Positions 36,526 to 48,415 are shown, numbered from the stretch's first letter. The stretch: 64,000 nucleotides of DNA from Ypsolopha sequella (GCA_934047225.1 OW203987.1:3561501-3625500), one strand, 5' to 3'. Program-made: numbers and translations. The notes: generated by a model from the letters alone, not told the origin.

Positions 36526-36977
36526 AATGGTGTAACAAAGCATAGCTGCGTAACTGTGTACCCTTGTGTTGTACCAGAGACGGTATACAAAATGTTATAC
36601 TAAAACTAAAAACGAGCAAGTACACCGCGAGTCAGATGTTATCGGCGCAACCTTTGGCCGAGGACGTTTATTTAATTTTGTGATGAATTACACAAGTTTT
36701 AATATTATGAAACCAAGAAAAACTCACTTTAAAACTTGCTTTATTATGTGAATATCGCCGACCAAACCTAATTATGACTTTTTGCCAAATCAAAACCAAA
36801 CGCTTTCTTGAAAAACATTACTGCTGTGTATCATTGATCTCAAATACAAAATCTTTTATTGGGCATCTCAATCACACTAAAACTTTACAGTGGTTGGAGT
36901 CACCAGATTTACCTGTATTAGGTGACTCCGCTCTTCCAAAGCTAATTACATAATAATATGACTTTGTTGAAAATTTA

Positions 36978-37136
36978 TCACTACATAGTATAAAACAAAG
37001 TCGCTTCCCGCTGTCTGTCCCTATGTATGCTTAGATCTTTAAAACTACGCAACGGATTTTGATGCGGTTTTTTTTTAATAGATAGAGTGATTCAAGAGGA
37101 AGGTTTATATGTATAATACATGCCCGTGCGAAGCAA
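36978..37136 (+). mobile_element. Helitron-type element, truncated copy
   Basis: First ~140 bases match the other two copies (TCACTACATAGTATAAAAC through GATGCGGTTTTTTTTAATAG). It jumps directly from TATAATACATG to CCCGTGCGAAGC and then diverges. Internal deletion and lost 3' end. Confidence 0.7.
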
Positions 37137-37515
37137 GTACAAGTCCTCATAAAACCCTGAAACACGAAAAAGCAGTGAAAAAGGATCCCAAACGATAATG
37201 GTGATGTACTCTAGGTCGTACATCACAATATTTGTGTAGTAAGATGATCTTGTACTACGACCTTCGGAAGGTAGGTCCATGATATCTCCTACTATATATT
37301 ATGCAAGTGTCGACGAGTGGAAGTCCTCAGTGCAACAGGTTTGTAAGCGATACGGTCCCGGTCAAGGTAAACCTACTGTACTAGTTGTGTTTCTGCAAGT
37401 GCGGGATTGCATCTAGTTGTGCCCTTGTTGCACCATGAAAGCGTCATGGTCCATGACGCTTTGTGTGATGGATGGATGAGGTGATTGTGGCACGCACGTC
37501 TAAACCAGTGACAAG

Positions 37516-37933
37516 TTAAGGCGATACGTAAAAGTTTTAGCGTCCCCATATGCGAAAAAACCCTCAGTGCGAGTGGGACGGATTCGTGGAAAAGTAGCAA
37601 AAAGTCGGTTTTTTATTAATATAAAATGTACTAAGCTATTTTATCAAAAAGATTTTCAAGGAGACTTTACAAATACATAATATCCACATTTTGAATGCAA
37701 TTTCACAATGAAATTAGTTAGGATTTCAGAATTACAGGAAAAAATAAAACAATTTAGAGGTCTTTTCGGAATTAAATTCTGTCGAGAAAATTTCATCCAA
37801 TCGCGTTTTCCTTCAGTGAGAATCTTAATCAAATACTCAATAAACATTTACCCAAAAATGAAATACGTAGATGACGTTATAGTGGAGTAAATGGATTCGA
37901 AAAAAGACCATTTTTATTTTGGTATTGCCTTAA
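37516..37933. mobile_element. TTAA-bounded element, related copy
   Basis: Starts TTAAGGCGATACGTAAAAG and ends TTTGGTATTGCCTTAA. It shares the (A)CAGTGCGAG-GG-CGGATTC block with the 16-17 kb copies but is diverged elsewhere. A fragment of its right end recurs inverted at 54719-54835. Confidence 0.6.
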
Positions 37934-38152
37934 TAGAAAACAGTTCTACAGCTTTCTTAATCGATTCCTTTAAGAAATTTGTCTAAAATAGTACAAATGG
38001 TAATGATAAACAGTTATTTATAAGTGATACCTAAATTAGGACGAACGCAAGTACAGAAAACAATATACGATATCTGCAGATATGTATATTATCTAAAATA
38101 ATTACTATCTCTCTATTCTATTGTTAAAATGAACGTAGTACGTCAATGATTA

Positions 38153-38650
38153 TTAAGAGGATGGCATACCCTACCAACTTTTTTGATTACCCGTCCGGCA
38201 CTACGAGTCTAATGGCAAAGACTTTATTTGCTTTTCATAGAGGCGATTATATGTTGGCTCTTTGGCCTCTTTTTCTTGGACGCGTAATACTAGTGATCAC
38301 GCAGCAAAACAACAAATTGGTGTGTTTTTAGCTAATACTGAAATATTTTGTAGGAAAAAAAATATTGAATTTAGGTGATATACCTTCATATTTTTATTAC
38401 CTATTTTATGGATAAAAAATCAAGTTGATTTCTCAACCGCGTTCTTGAAGCGAACGTTTGAAAACCAAAAAAAAAGAGGGTGCAAAACATTTTTTTTTGA
38501 CAAAAGTATAAATCTTAGTACCTACATTGTTTATACGTAAGATCCCTAGAGAAAAGATTAATAAACCAAATATATTTTTTCCAATACAAGAAGAGTCCGA
38601 ATTTCTTCAAACGAATCCTAGATAGCCTGGAGTTGATCATGCTCTAGGCT
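38153..38650. repeat. Inverted copy of the 18.3-kb repeat
   Basis: AGGATGGCATACCCTACCAA, GTAATACTAGTGATCACGCA and AGCTAATACTGAAATATTTT run in reverse of 18318-18830. Ends at about 38650, directly before the coding-looking fragment. Confidence 0.7.
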
Positions 38651-38652
38651 CA

Positions 38653-38920
38653 GGTACAGTCTTAATGCGATTATCGGCACTAAAAAAATCGCCACGGGGG
38701 CTTCGACAACGACTCCGAACGCTAAACACATGCGCAAACTATCGAACAAACGGTGTCTATCTCTATCTACTCCTGCGCATAATCACCGAGCAACTAGACA
38801 AGTTTCGGACAATAAATCAAAACATGGTCCGCCTCCAGCAACATACCATCAGAGGCGATTAAACCGGGAGAGACGGATGAACCAAATTATACGGGCTGCG
38901 CTTGCGCCGAAAAATGCGGT
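38653..38920 (+). CDS. Coding-looking fragment, unrecognised
   Basis: Plus-strand open stretch after a possible acceptor (TAGGCTCAG) at about 38652. It reads IIGTKKIATGASTTTPNAKH, MRKLSNKRC, HGPPPATYHQRRLNRERRMN, then QIIRAALAPKNAV. The balanced base composition and basic, proline-containing product look more like protein than the surrounding DNA. APKNAV preceded by a basic segment recalls the entry to a double-stranded-RNA-binding domain, but no domain follows. A foldback element and the 47-bp array start immediately downstream. It may be an isolated exon, a retrocopy or transposon-derived. Confidence 0.3.
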
Positions 38921-38976
38921 CTGGCCTCGGTCGTTCATCCTCAAAAAAGGCTCGTGGAGGGGTTACTTTCTCATGC

Positions 38977-39093
38977 TAGGGCTACTGCGTCTTATCGCAC
39001 TGAAATCTACTATGGTGAAGTAATTTACGGGTGCGAATTATTAATTCAAACGCATAGTAGATTTTAGCGCGATATGACGAAGTTTTAGCCCTA
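38977..39093. mobile_element. Foldback element adjoining the 47-bp array
   Basis: Inverted ends TAGGGCTACTGCGTCTTAT and ATATGACGAAGTTTTAGCCCTA (outer 20 complementary with mismatches), with inner arms AAATCTACTATG and CATAGTAGATTT. Its right end is the first part of the 47-bp unit. Confidence 0.75.
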
Positions 39094-40022
39094 CGCTCCT
39101 ACCTAGCGTTGCCATCCGTCCGGATAAAGTTTTAGCCCTACGCTCCTACCTAGCGTTGCCATCCGTCCGGATAAAGTTTTAGCCCTACGCTCCTACCTAG
39201 CGTTGCCATCCGTCCGGATAAAGTTTTAGCCCTACGCTCCTACCTAGCGTTGCCATCCGTCCGGATAAAGTTTTAGCCCTACGCTCCTACCTAGCGTTGC
39301 CATCCGTCCGGATAAAGTTTTAGCCCTACGCTCCTACCTAGCGTTGCCATCCGTCCGGATAAAGTTTTAGCCCTACGCTCCTACCTAGCGTTGCCATCCG
39401 TCCGGATAAAGTTTTAGCCCTACGCTCCTACCTAGCGTTGCCATCCTTCCGGATAAAGTTTTAGCCCTACGCTCCTACCTAGCGTTGCCATCCGTCCGGA
39501 TAAAGTTTTAGCCCTACGCTCCTACCTAGCGTTGCCATCCTTCCGGATAAAGTTTTAGCCCTACGCTCCTACCTAGCGTTGCCATCCGTCCGGATAAAGT
39601 TTTAGCCCTACGCTCCTACCTAGCGTTGCCATCCGTCCGGATAAAGTTTTAGCCCTACGCTCCTACCTAGCGTTGCCATCCTTCCGGATAAAGTTTTAGC
39701 CCTACGCTCCTACCTAGCGTTGCCATCCGTCCGGATAAAGTTTTAGCCCTACGCTCCTACCTAGCGTTGCCATCCGTCCGGATAAAGTTTTAGCCCTACG
39801 CTCCTACCTAGCGTTGCCATCCGTCCGGATAAAGTTTTAGCCCTACGCTCCTACCTAGCGTTGCCATCCGTCCGGATAAAGTTTTAGCCCTACGCTCCTA
39901 CCTAGCGTTGCCATCCTTCCGGATAAAGTTTTAGCCCTACGCTCCTACCTAGCGTTGCCATCCGTCCGGATAAAGTTTTAGCCCTACGCTCCTACCTAGC
40001 GTTGCCATCCGTCCGGATAAAG
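39080..40022. repeat. 47-bp minisatellite, 20 near-identical units
   Basis: TTTTAGCCCTACG recurs exactly every 47 bases from 39083 to 39976. Units are nearly identical; the only common variant is CCTTCC for CCGTCC in units 8, 10, 13 and 18. Such homogeneity implies recent amplification. The unit joins the right end of the foldback at 38977-39093 to flanking CGCTCCTACCTAGCGTTGCC. Confidence 0.98.
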
Positions 40023-40344
40023 TCGGACAGTGTTAGGCTTTTTGACCTCTTGTCCGGCCAAATATAACTGCGCCCGGCCCGTCCGGTTTTTCTTAGATAT
40101 AGATATAAATCTATCGTTCGGTCAGAAACGAGCGAGCGAGACGAGACTCGCTGACTCGCCAAGACACGCAAGTTCACATACTACCTACTTAGGTACTCGT
40201 AATAATTAAAATTTTCTTGTAAAATATGTGTATTATTCGATTTCTTTTTTTAAATCTCTTTTTTTAGAGCCCGGCCTTGGGATTCAAAAGTTCGGCTTTT
40301 AAATATGTGTTTTATTCGATATTTTTGTCAAAAATCCTTTTTTT

Positions 40345-40735
40345 TTTCTTTTCAATGCATGTGCTCGTAAAAGCCCACTTTTTATGCATCAAAACCGAAC
40401 AGAAAGTCGATTATTTTGCCCTAGGGCTTTATTATTATTTTTTTTTATTTTTATTTGTTTGCAATGGTTGGCTAACCTGCAGCCTTTCCTGTGTACCATA
40501 GATGTTATACTTTTTTTTCCCACTGTTTAACGGCTCTGGATACAATCCTTTTGAGCCAATCATAATTTAAAGTTCACAAGATTATATTTGTTTTCATTTC
40601 CTCACACTAAGCATTGAAAAACGTAGTATGATACACGGGCGTAAAAGCAATAAATTACTCGGTTACGTTTAATCGGTTAATCGTCCTCGTAATTTATTCC
40701 TTTGCGCCCTTGTAGCATAAACTACTATAATGACC
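40345..40735. repeat. GCCCTAGGGCTTTATTATT family, copy 3
   Basis: TTCAATGCATGTGCTCGTAA to TTGCGCCCTTGTAGCATAAAC, closest to 19870-20225. Flanked by GCCTTGGGA(C/T)-type sequence on both sides (40272 and 40738), suggesting insertion into an older repeat. Confidence 0.75.
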
Positions 40736-40998
40736 GGCCTTGGGACCCATAAGTCAAGCTTTTTTTATTTTTAGAGATGGCAACGCTAGCCCTACCCTAG
40801 CGTTAGCCGTACAAGTATACAACTGCTTAAAAATTATTTCAACTAATTGTACGAACGTTCTCGGCCAGTCGTTCGTGGACAGCTGTAGTAATTGATGCAA
40901 TTTTGGAGCATATGCATAATACTTAATATGTGCATGCATGATCTAGCATCATAATAATACGACTGAAGTCATGATGGGATGGAATTAAAGCTTACAAT

Positions 40999-41156
40999 GG
41001 TATCGATTCGGCATAACACGTCTTAACTTATTTGACAGGACTAACCTTATTTTAAGCGTTGTCTTTTTCTTTCTTTATCGAAAAGACAAGGACAGAACGC
41101 GTAAATTAAGTTTAGTCCCGTCAAATAAGTTAAGATGTGCTTCACCGAATCGGTAC
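40999..41156. mobile_element. Foldback element, TCGATTCGG family, copy 2
   Basis: Nearly identical to 9156-9315 in the same orientation, with a two-base loss in the loop (GCGTTGTCTTT). Recent spread likely. Confidence 0.85.
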
Positions 41157-41950
41157 CAATTATGGGAACAAATATAATGACCACCAAAATTTACTTTGAT
41201 ATCCTATCAGTATCTCTATCAAAAAATAATAGTGAACAACAAATTTAGTAAATGTACACCAAATCTAGCCTTGAATATCCAGAACTCGGAAATCTTTCAG
41301 CGCAGAAGAGCCGGTAGGTTACGTTAGTGGCGCGACCGCCATCGCTAACTTCGTGGTTATTTTTTTTTTATGACAACCCAGCAATGTGCAGCCCAGAATC
41401 AATTTGGCCATTTAAAACATTAAAAATGGGGTTAATAATTTGGTGTACATTTACTAATTTAGGCAATAAAAAGTATAGTTTGTATGTTATCTTTTACTTT
41501 ATCTGGTCATCTGGTGGCCAGTAAACACAAGCCATCATAAATCAGCCTTCTGGGTTCACAAAAGTGTGGGTGAATACCTAACTACACAAAATTATGTGAG
41601 ATAAGTGGAAACTTCGTCTTTAACAAGGGAAAGTAAAATACTACATATTTCTAAGATCTATGAACTTGCAATACAATACAATATAGTTATTTATATCACT
41701 GTAAATTGGGTAAAAGAGTCAAAATATTTAACATAAATGAAATTGGGTAAAGCTAATTAGTGAGCAGGTGTATGATGGATGGTGAGATCTCAATTCATTG
41801 TTCAGTTTCATTTGTGTAAAAAGTCTTGATTCATATCTAGAGTGGATGCCAAGATTTAATTACAACTATTTATTATTTCAAAACATCATCACTAAATAGT
41901 CTAAGTACCTTTCTAGGGTCTAAGTCTAAGTAAATTGTCCATTCCACATG

Positions 41951-42067
41951 GTACAGTGGAGACTGCATCAAGTAAGACACATTGGACTTTCTACCTATCT
42001 TATATTCTTCTGTGTAAGGGCTAATGTCTTACTGCAAGTGTATAGCTTGATGTGGTCTCCACTGTAC
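41951..42067. mobile_element. GTACAGTGGAGACC MITE, copy 2 (inverted)
   Basis: 117 bp, opposite orientation to copy 1: GTACAGTGGAGACTGCATCA to GATGTGGTCTCCACTGTAC. Nearly identical interior. Confidence 0.88.
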
Positions 42068-44344
42068 CAGTATTTAAAAATAAATATATTTTCTTATTAC
42101 AAACAATTATACACTACTGTTCAGGCATGAACTCACTATAGGTATATTTACCATAGTGCTAAATTCCACATAGAATAGGTGCAATAAATATGTATAAGAT
42201 GACCATGACATACCTACACATGTTTGGAATTATGTTATGCAAAAAGCATAATGCAAACATTTAATTTGCATAGAATTGCTATTTTTTTAACATTCATAAT
42301 TAAACCTTAACCTGTGACTCTACTTGAAATTAAAATTATAGATGGTATAATAAAGAAAAATTTGGTTATTTTTTACATACAGGATATGAAACTCCAAAAA
42401 TGAGAAGATAACTGTATAGTGCTTGGATTCAATTATAAATAGGTATTACAAAGATATGATTGGATTGGATTGTTTTGTAAAGTTTCATAAGTCAGGTCTA
42501 CAAATTTGGAGCAAAAGGACCCAATTTACAGCGCATGTATTTGGTGATAACATGGCGTTTAATAACATGAATGTCATGTTTATATTTTCCTGAATTTTCA
42601 GAAAAGTTAATTTGGTCATGGGGTCACAGGATGGCCGGTTGGTGCAGCGATGATGACAGGCTATGAAGTGTAGCATTCTACCCTCCAAGTCATCTAATAG
42701 CCTGCGATGGTATCATTTGGAGAAAAAAAATAACACAGTGAGTCGCATAAGTGAGTCAAGACAAAAATAGCTTACCATGTACTCTGTATCAACAGCGCTC
42801 CAACCTTATGAAACCTTCGGAAGGGATACCTTTAGGTATTGACCTAATGTATAGGTAACGTATTTTAAAACATTTCATAAAGTCAATATTCATAACCAAC
42901 CACAATAAAATAACAAGGGTATTGTAAACTAAATATGATATGCTTCTATTCACGGAGGCCTGACACTGCTTGTAATAGGGCCAAAGAGAATGACATACTT
43001 CACTGTTTACTACATCATTTATTGCACGGATAACTTCCAAAGTAGCTTATATGAACCCTTGATTATGTAAAACCGAAACCGGTCGGGTTAAATTAGTTTT
43101 TAACTGTGAAACGGGTGCAAGTGAATCTATTCATCATGCCCAAGAGAACCGACTCTTAATAATATAAAGGGGCTGAAGTCATGGAGGCCAAATTGCTGGC
43201 CACTAATGGCCACACATTACTAGCTACATGAATAAAAACAGGAATCTGCGAAACTCCTTGGAATATAATATATTATTCTCAACTTCTTGATATAAATTAA
43301 CAATGAAACATATATAAATTGTTATTCAGTTCATGTCTAACACTAGGTTGTGCAAATCAAAACACGATATTTTTAAAAAATATTGTAACATAGTTGATAA
43401 GGAAATTAAATATACTTACTAATGTACCTCTATTATTATTTAAGTATTTAGAGGGCTTAAATTAAGAGTACGAGGCATTGCACAAAAACAGAGATTTACT
43501 TACCAATAATATTAGATGAAATATTTCGTCAGATCATTTCGAACGCACAAAACACCGTGTCTATAAATTACAAAGCAAAAGTCCAGAATTTTTAAAAAGT
43601 CGCAGTCTTAACAAGAAATGTATTCACAAATAGAATTTCTCATAAATATTTTGTTTGATTCTCGTAGAAATAAAATTGACACATAAACACACGAAACCAC
43701 AAAACGCAAAGCTCTCCCTCGCCAGTCTATCCACAGAATAAAATCAAAAATGTTGAAGTCGAGCGCGCGTCTATGCTATGGATACCTATAGAAAGAGATA
43801 CGTATAAATTAAAGTGAAATGGAGTAATACAAAATGATGTACGTGAAAGAGATGAATATAAAAAGCAAATTGACTTCAAACTGTCAAAAGCACAGAGCAA
43901 TTTGTTTTTTGCTCTGTGAAAGGATGTGCCATTTTATTTTAATGTTGCCACTACAAAAAAAATACGTTTTTATCAAAATTGGGTCGTAATATAACGCTTG
44001 GACGAAACACTAAGGCAATGCTTAGTGCACTACTTACATTGATTGCGGTCTGGGGGGCCTACTGAAGTTTGGGAACATTGAAAATATGCCCTACAAAATG
44101 GAAAGAGAGACCACAGAGTTCACAGAAATGATATCTGTGGTAGAGACCAACCGACAGATGTAACTCAATTTAACAGTTTGTAGGGTTACGTACCTTTCCG
44201 AAAGGTGCCAAACAAACGGAAGCATATTACTATTATAAGTCTACGTCACAGAGCACATAAAGCCTCCGTTGCCTGTCCGTCCATCCGTAAGTTTGTCTGT
44301 GTCACAAGGGTCTAATCACTGATAGGAACAATAGTATTATGATA
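42068..44344. other. Unassigned, with small repeat echoes
   Basis: AAAACCGAAACCGGTCGGGTT at 43070 (quoted to 20: AAACCGAAACCGGTCGGGTT) echoes the arm of the 27197 foldback, alone. 44180-44330 holds a GTTCCG/CCGTCCATCCGT fragment of the GGTTCCGT family. No gene recognised. Confidence 0.4.
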
Positions 44345-45640
44345 CGAGGGTGAATCCAAAAGTTCTAAGCCCGACCGTGAAAATGAAAGAAAAGTGGGTT
44401 CAAAATTATTTTTATTCTTCGACATAGTCTCCATCTAGATCAACACACTTCTTCCACCTGACCTGCAACTTGTTTATACCCTCGAAAAAAAATGATTCCG
44501 GAAGGTCGTCAAAATAGTCATTAACTGCGACTATCACTTCTTCTCTAGTCGAATATTTAGATCCCCCCAAGTGTTTTTTTAAATTTGGAAAGAGATGATA
44601 GTCCGAGGGGGCTAAATCCGGCGAATAAGGTGGGTGGGGCAGCAACTCGTAACCACATTCATGGATCACAGCCATCGTTTCAACCGAAGTGTGAACTCGT
44701 GCATTGTCTTGATGAAACAAAATTCTCTTACGTAACATCCCCGGCCGTTTTTCTTTTATTTCTTCGCAAAGTTTTCGTAATAGGTTACAATAATAGCGTG
44801 AATTTATAGTTTCACCTTTAGGTAAATAATCCAATAAAATAACTCCCTTCGAATCCCAAAAAACAGATGCCATGACTTTGTTGGCTGACAAAACGCACTT
44901 GGCCTTTTTCGGCGTGGGTGAGCCAGATCTTTTCCACTGTTTGGATTGCTGTTTAGTTTCAGGAGTATGGTGATGAACCCAGCTTTCATCCATGGTAACA
45001 AAACGAGACATAAAATCCCCAGCATCTGCCTCAAAAAGTTCCAAACAGCCACGCGAAATTGTGAATCGAACTCGTTTTTGGTCAGCTGAAATCAATCTTG
45101 GGACCCAGCGAGCAGAAACCTTACGGAACCCCAATTCCACAGTTATAATGTTTTGCACTCGGCCATAACTGATGCCTGTGATCTCAGCTATCCTGCTAAT
45201 GGTCAATCGTCGGTCTCCTAGGATGAGATCACAAATTTTGTCAGTGTTTTCTTTAGTGGTAGACGTTGAAGGCCTTCCGCTCCTTGGGTCATCTTCAATG
45301 GTCTCCCGACCGCGTTTAAATTCAGCTACCCACTTTTTGACAGTGGAATACGATGGAGCAGATTCCCCTAATGTTGTTTCCATATCTTCATGAATCTCTT
45401 TAGGTGAAAGACCTTTTTTATTGAGGTACTTAATCACAGCACGGTGTTCAATTTTCTCCATTGTGAAAAATCCCGTCAGACTGCGTTATACAAAATATCA
45501 CAAAAAAATAATAGCTTGCAGTATCGAACTTCAACTTCACACAATCAATCACGAAAAAACATACTAACAAATGACGGTAGATTTACAAAGATTTGATACC
45601 TCTTTGTAGGTCGGGTTTAGAACTTTTGGATTCACCCTCG
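44345..45640 (-). mobile_element. Mariner (Tc1/mariner) transposon, apparently complete
   Basis: About 1.3 kb element flanked by TA on both sides (44343-44344 and 45641-45642). The terminal inverted repeats are about 32 bp, begin CGAGGGTGAATCCAAAAG and differ at one position (AAGC versus AAAC). It carries a single uninterrupted transposase frame on the minus strand. Intact ends plus an intact frame suggest a recent arrival. To its right is a LINE 3' end (45645-46305). Confidence 0.95.
44412..45461 (-). CDS. Mariner transposase, 349 aa, intact
   Basis: Cut-and-paste DDE/D transposase that inserts at TA. The N-terminal ~110 residues hold two helix-turn-helix regions (SYSTVKKWVAEFKRG; LTISRIAEITGISYGRVQNI) with a DPRSGRPS linker. 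The catalytic triad is D158 (VTMDESWVHHH), D252 (FHQDNARVHTS) and D287 (SPDLAPSDYHLF), with 34 residues between the last two: DD34D, the mariner signature. The linker motif usually written WVPHEL reads WVPRLI here, an unusual variant. Length matches the family (~345-350 aa). SETMAR-like proteins share this domain, but no SET domain is present. Confidence 0.95.
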   Translation of the reverse strand: MEKIEHRAVIKYLNKKGLSPKEIHEDMETTLGESAPSYSTVKKWVAEFKRGRETIEDDPRSGRPSTSTTKENTDKICDLILGDRRLTISRIAEITGISYGRVQNIITVELGFRKVSARWVPRLISADQKRVRFTISRGCLELFEADAGDFMSRFVTMDESWVHHHTPETKQQSKQWKRSGSPTPKKAKCVLSANKVMASVFWDSKGVILLDYLPKGETINSRYYCNLLRKLCEEIKEKRPGMLRKRILFHQDNARVHTSVETMAVIHECGYELLPHPPYSPDLAPSDYHLFPNLKKHLGGSKYSTREEVIVAVNDYFDDLPESFFFEGINKLQVRWKKCVDLDGDYVEE

Positions 45641-45644
45641 TATG

Positions 45645-46305
45645 TATGAGAAATAGAAATAGAAATAGTTTATTTGCAATTAATGTGGTTTATCGATATT
45701 ACAATATTACTTAAAACTAATCAAGTAATCATTTATGTACAGCACATTTAACCAATTAAGGCATGCAAAAATTTAGCAATAACATATTTATGTTTAATGT
45801 AAGTATTAAAAACAAAATCAATCAATTTTCAACTCTTATTAGTAATTACAATGTCACAATATTTTATTTCTATAAATTCTTTTACAGTGTAAAAGCACTT
45901 ATCTACTAACCAATTAAATAAATATTTTTTAAACAGTGTGTGTGGCATAAGTTTTAACTTGTCTGGTAATTTATTAAATATTTGTATTTGCATCGAAAAG
46001 CAATTTTTTTGAGCCAACGCGGTCTTTAAAGTTGGAGTTACTAGTCTGTTTGGATGTCTAGTATTGAATGAGCAGACGTCGTTGAGTGTGACAAATTGTT
46101 CCAGATGATTTTTAGTGAAACATGCCATTTCATAAATATAAAGGCTAGGTAATGAAAGCAGCTTTAGTTTTTTAAACAATGGCTTGCATGAATCTGTTGG
46201 AGCCGGGTATGGGTCTGAAGCTGCAGCCGTTATAGGTAAAAGCGTCACAATGAGTCTCAAGACAGGAATATAAAGCGGCCAAAAGCTGTCAGAAAGAGAT
46301 CGCAC
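45645..46305 (-). pseudogene. LINE 3' end with C-terminal coding fragment
   Basis: 158-codon minus-strand frame (45829-46305). It contains LKLLSLPSLYIYEMACFTKN, FNTRHPNRLVTP, then NKLPDKLKLMPHTLFKKYL and FNWLVDKCFYTVKEF. This is the extreme C-terminus of a CR1/Jockey-type reverse transcriptase polyprotein. The 3' tail AGTTTATTTGC with (AGAAAT)n sits at 45650-45675, right beside the mariner end. The 5' part is absent. Confidence 0.75.
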
Positions 46306-46428
46306 ATACCGTGAGAATGAGAGGAAATGTATGCGTCACGTACCACGTGATTACTTTGTAAGCCTTCGCTTGAGTCGTCACTTGAAAGTCACTTCAGATA
46401 TAAAATCTTTGGTGCAGTGGGTAAAAGC

Positions 46429-46905
46429 ATTTGATTTAAGAGGCCCCTTTACACTTGGATTGTTCTTAAGATTCATACAAAAGGTAAAAACTGAATGTGA
46501 AGTCAACAGTATAATTTTCTTCATATTTTTTATCTAGTGACATCTAACTTCGTCTCTATACAAACTCCGACATAATAACTGTCAGGATATCGTGAATATT
46601 GCCTCGTTTTTACGCAACCTTTAGCAAGTCTTACAATGTTTATCTATACTGGAAAAAAGAGATAAATACAGACCTCATTTAAATTTAAAAATTAAATTTA
46701 TACACTTTACTATAAATAAACAGTAAGCGTTTCATAAAAAACTGATTTTACTTGAAACCATTTCAAAAATTTGGCGCTTTTTGAATATCTCGCCATCTTG
46801 CACCTCTTGATGAGTCATCTCGAGTTGGAATGTGGTGTAGGGGGAAGGAAAACATATATAAAGATGCGTGCAAAGTTTCATTGAGATCAAAGCCATCAGG
46901 ATGTC
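46429..46905. repeat. Inverted copy of the 171-640 repeat
   Basis: Reverse complement of 171-640: GGTAAAAACTGAATGTG, GTGAATATTGCCTCGTTTTT, CTCGCCATCTTGCACCTCTT and TGCAAAGTTTCATTGAGATC. No frame of note. Confidence 0.75.
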
Positions 46906-47656
46906 ACAAACACCAAGTATTTATATAGCAGCTGAGCGGGATGGCCCACCTTAAGAAACCAGGTTTTAGGGTTCTAATCCCCAGTGGATTTTTTTTTTCT
47001 TTTTGACTTTTTATTTATCGGCATTTAAATTTTAATTTTATCGTTTGTTTGGCATTATGACATCTTTCACTAAAAGTCAAAAATAGGAGAGACAACGAGC
47101 GAAGCGAGGAGGAGCGTGTTAGGTTTACATGTAAGATAAAATAAGGAGCCGAGCGAAGCAGAGCGGAGGTGACGTCCCTAGTTTAAACAGAATTTTTTGA
47201 TATACACAAAAAACAACCTTATTATCATCTTATCATCACAAAAAACCTTATATATCATCCTCTCACTCATTTCCACGTACGGTATCTTTCTAGCAGCTTT
47301 ATTTTCCTGTCTAGAGATGCTCGTGATAAAGGTAGGGTAGCCAGTTGAAATTTTCAGAGAATACATTTTATAATACCATGGCTTCTATCACGGACACAAT
47401 ACAAAAACTCCCTATTATAAAAAGTAGCATTTTTCAACGTGGGCGGTCATGTAAGCCAACACGTCCATTACGCTCAGCTATCGTTGGAAGGTCGGCTACA
47501 TAAACAAACCAAACAAACTTGACATCGTGATTCTTGACCTTAGGACGATATTACACTATCAGTTTTCTTTAAAATGTTTTTTTTTCCTCATAAATGTTTT
47601 GTTTTACATTTGACCTCAAATATTTGATACCAATTTTGTATGAAAAGGGATCCTTT

Positions 47657-47975
47657 AACGGGACACCTGACTCTAGAACATCAACAACACCAGGTTTTCA
47701 AGGGTTCATTGGAAGAAACTAAGTCTCTCCTCATATTGAAGAAAATATATTAGATTGATCGATCTTTTATCTAGGGATTCCACCTATAAACAATGTTTTA
47801 AGATTTATACTTTATAAATGTTTTCCACTCTCTTTTTTTTGGTTTTCAAACGTTCGTTTCAAAAACGCGGCTAAGAGATCAACTTGTTTTTTTTTATAAA
47901 ATAGGCTATTAAAATATGAAGGGATGTTACCTAAATCCAATATTTTTTTCCCTACAAAATATTTCAGTATTAGCT
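47657..47975. repeat. Truncated copy of the 18.3-kb repeat
   Basis: AACGGGACACCTGACTCTAG to TATTTCAGTATTAGCTAAAT, same orientation as 18318-18830. The right third is missing. Confidence 0.7.
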
Positions 47976-48284
47976 AAATAGACTGGAGACGGGCAGCGGC
48001 GTCATTGGTGCGAGGGTTCCGGCACCGCGTGTTAGGATATAGGTATTCCAGTAAAAAGCAGAGTTTAACGATCCAAATAATATAAGTACTATTTATTCAT
48101 CGTTATTTCATCAGCAAAGGTGTGTCACGTATAGCTCGCTGAAGGCGCAGGCAGGCAGTAAAGAGGAACTATCCAAGGGACTTTTAGTCAAGTGGTTGAA
48201 GTGGCTTGTTCATAAAAACAAATATTAACAAGTAAGAAAGAGACAGAATATAGTGTTGAAATGATATTGATTTGTTTTTGTACA

Positions 48285-48415
48285 TTCCAACACCGCGCTC
48301 ACCAACCCGCCTGCCCAGCGTGTGTGAGTATGGGAAATTCTTCCAGGATACCGCCGGGAGTGGCAAAGTCCTGGAAAGGCTTATGTCAAGCAGTGGACGA
48401 ACTAGGCTGATGGAT
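48285..48415. repeat. Fragment of the CCACTGCTGGACATA-type repeat
   Basis: CGCTCACCAACCCGCCTGCC, GTGTGTGAGTATGGGAAATT and GTCCTGGAAAGGCTTATG, the reverse of 33180-33300. Confidence 0.6.

Noticed and set aside
46920..46985. Possible tRNA-derived sequence (GGGTTCTAATCCCC)
   Set aside because: Only a B-box-like motif is present; no A-box or cloverleaf could be built.
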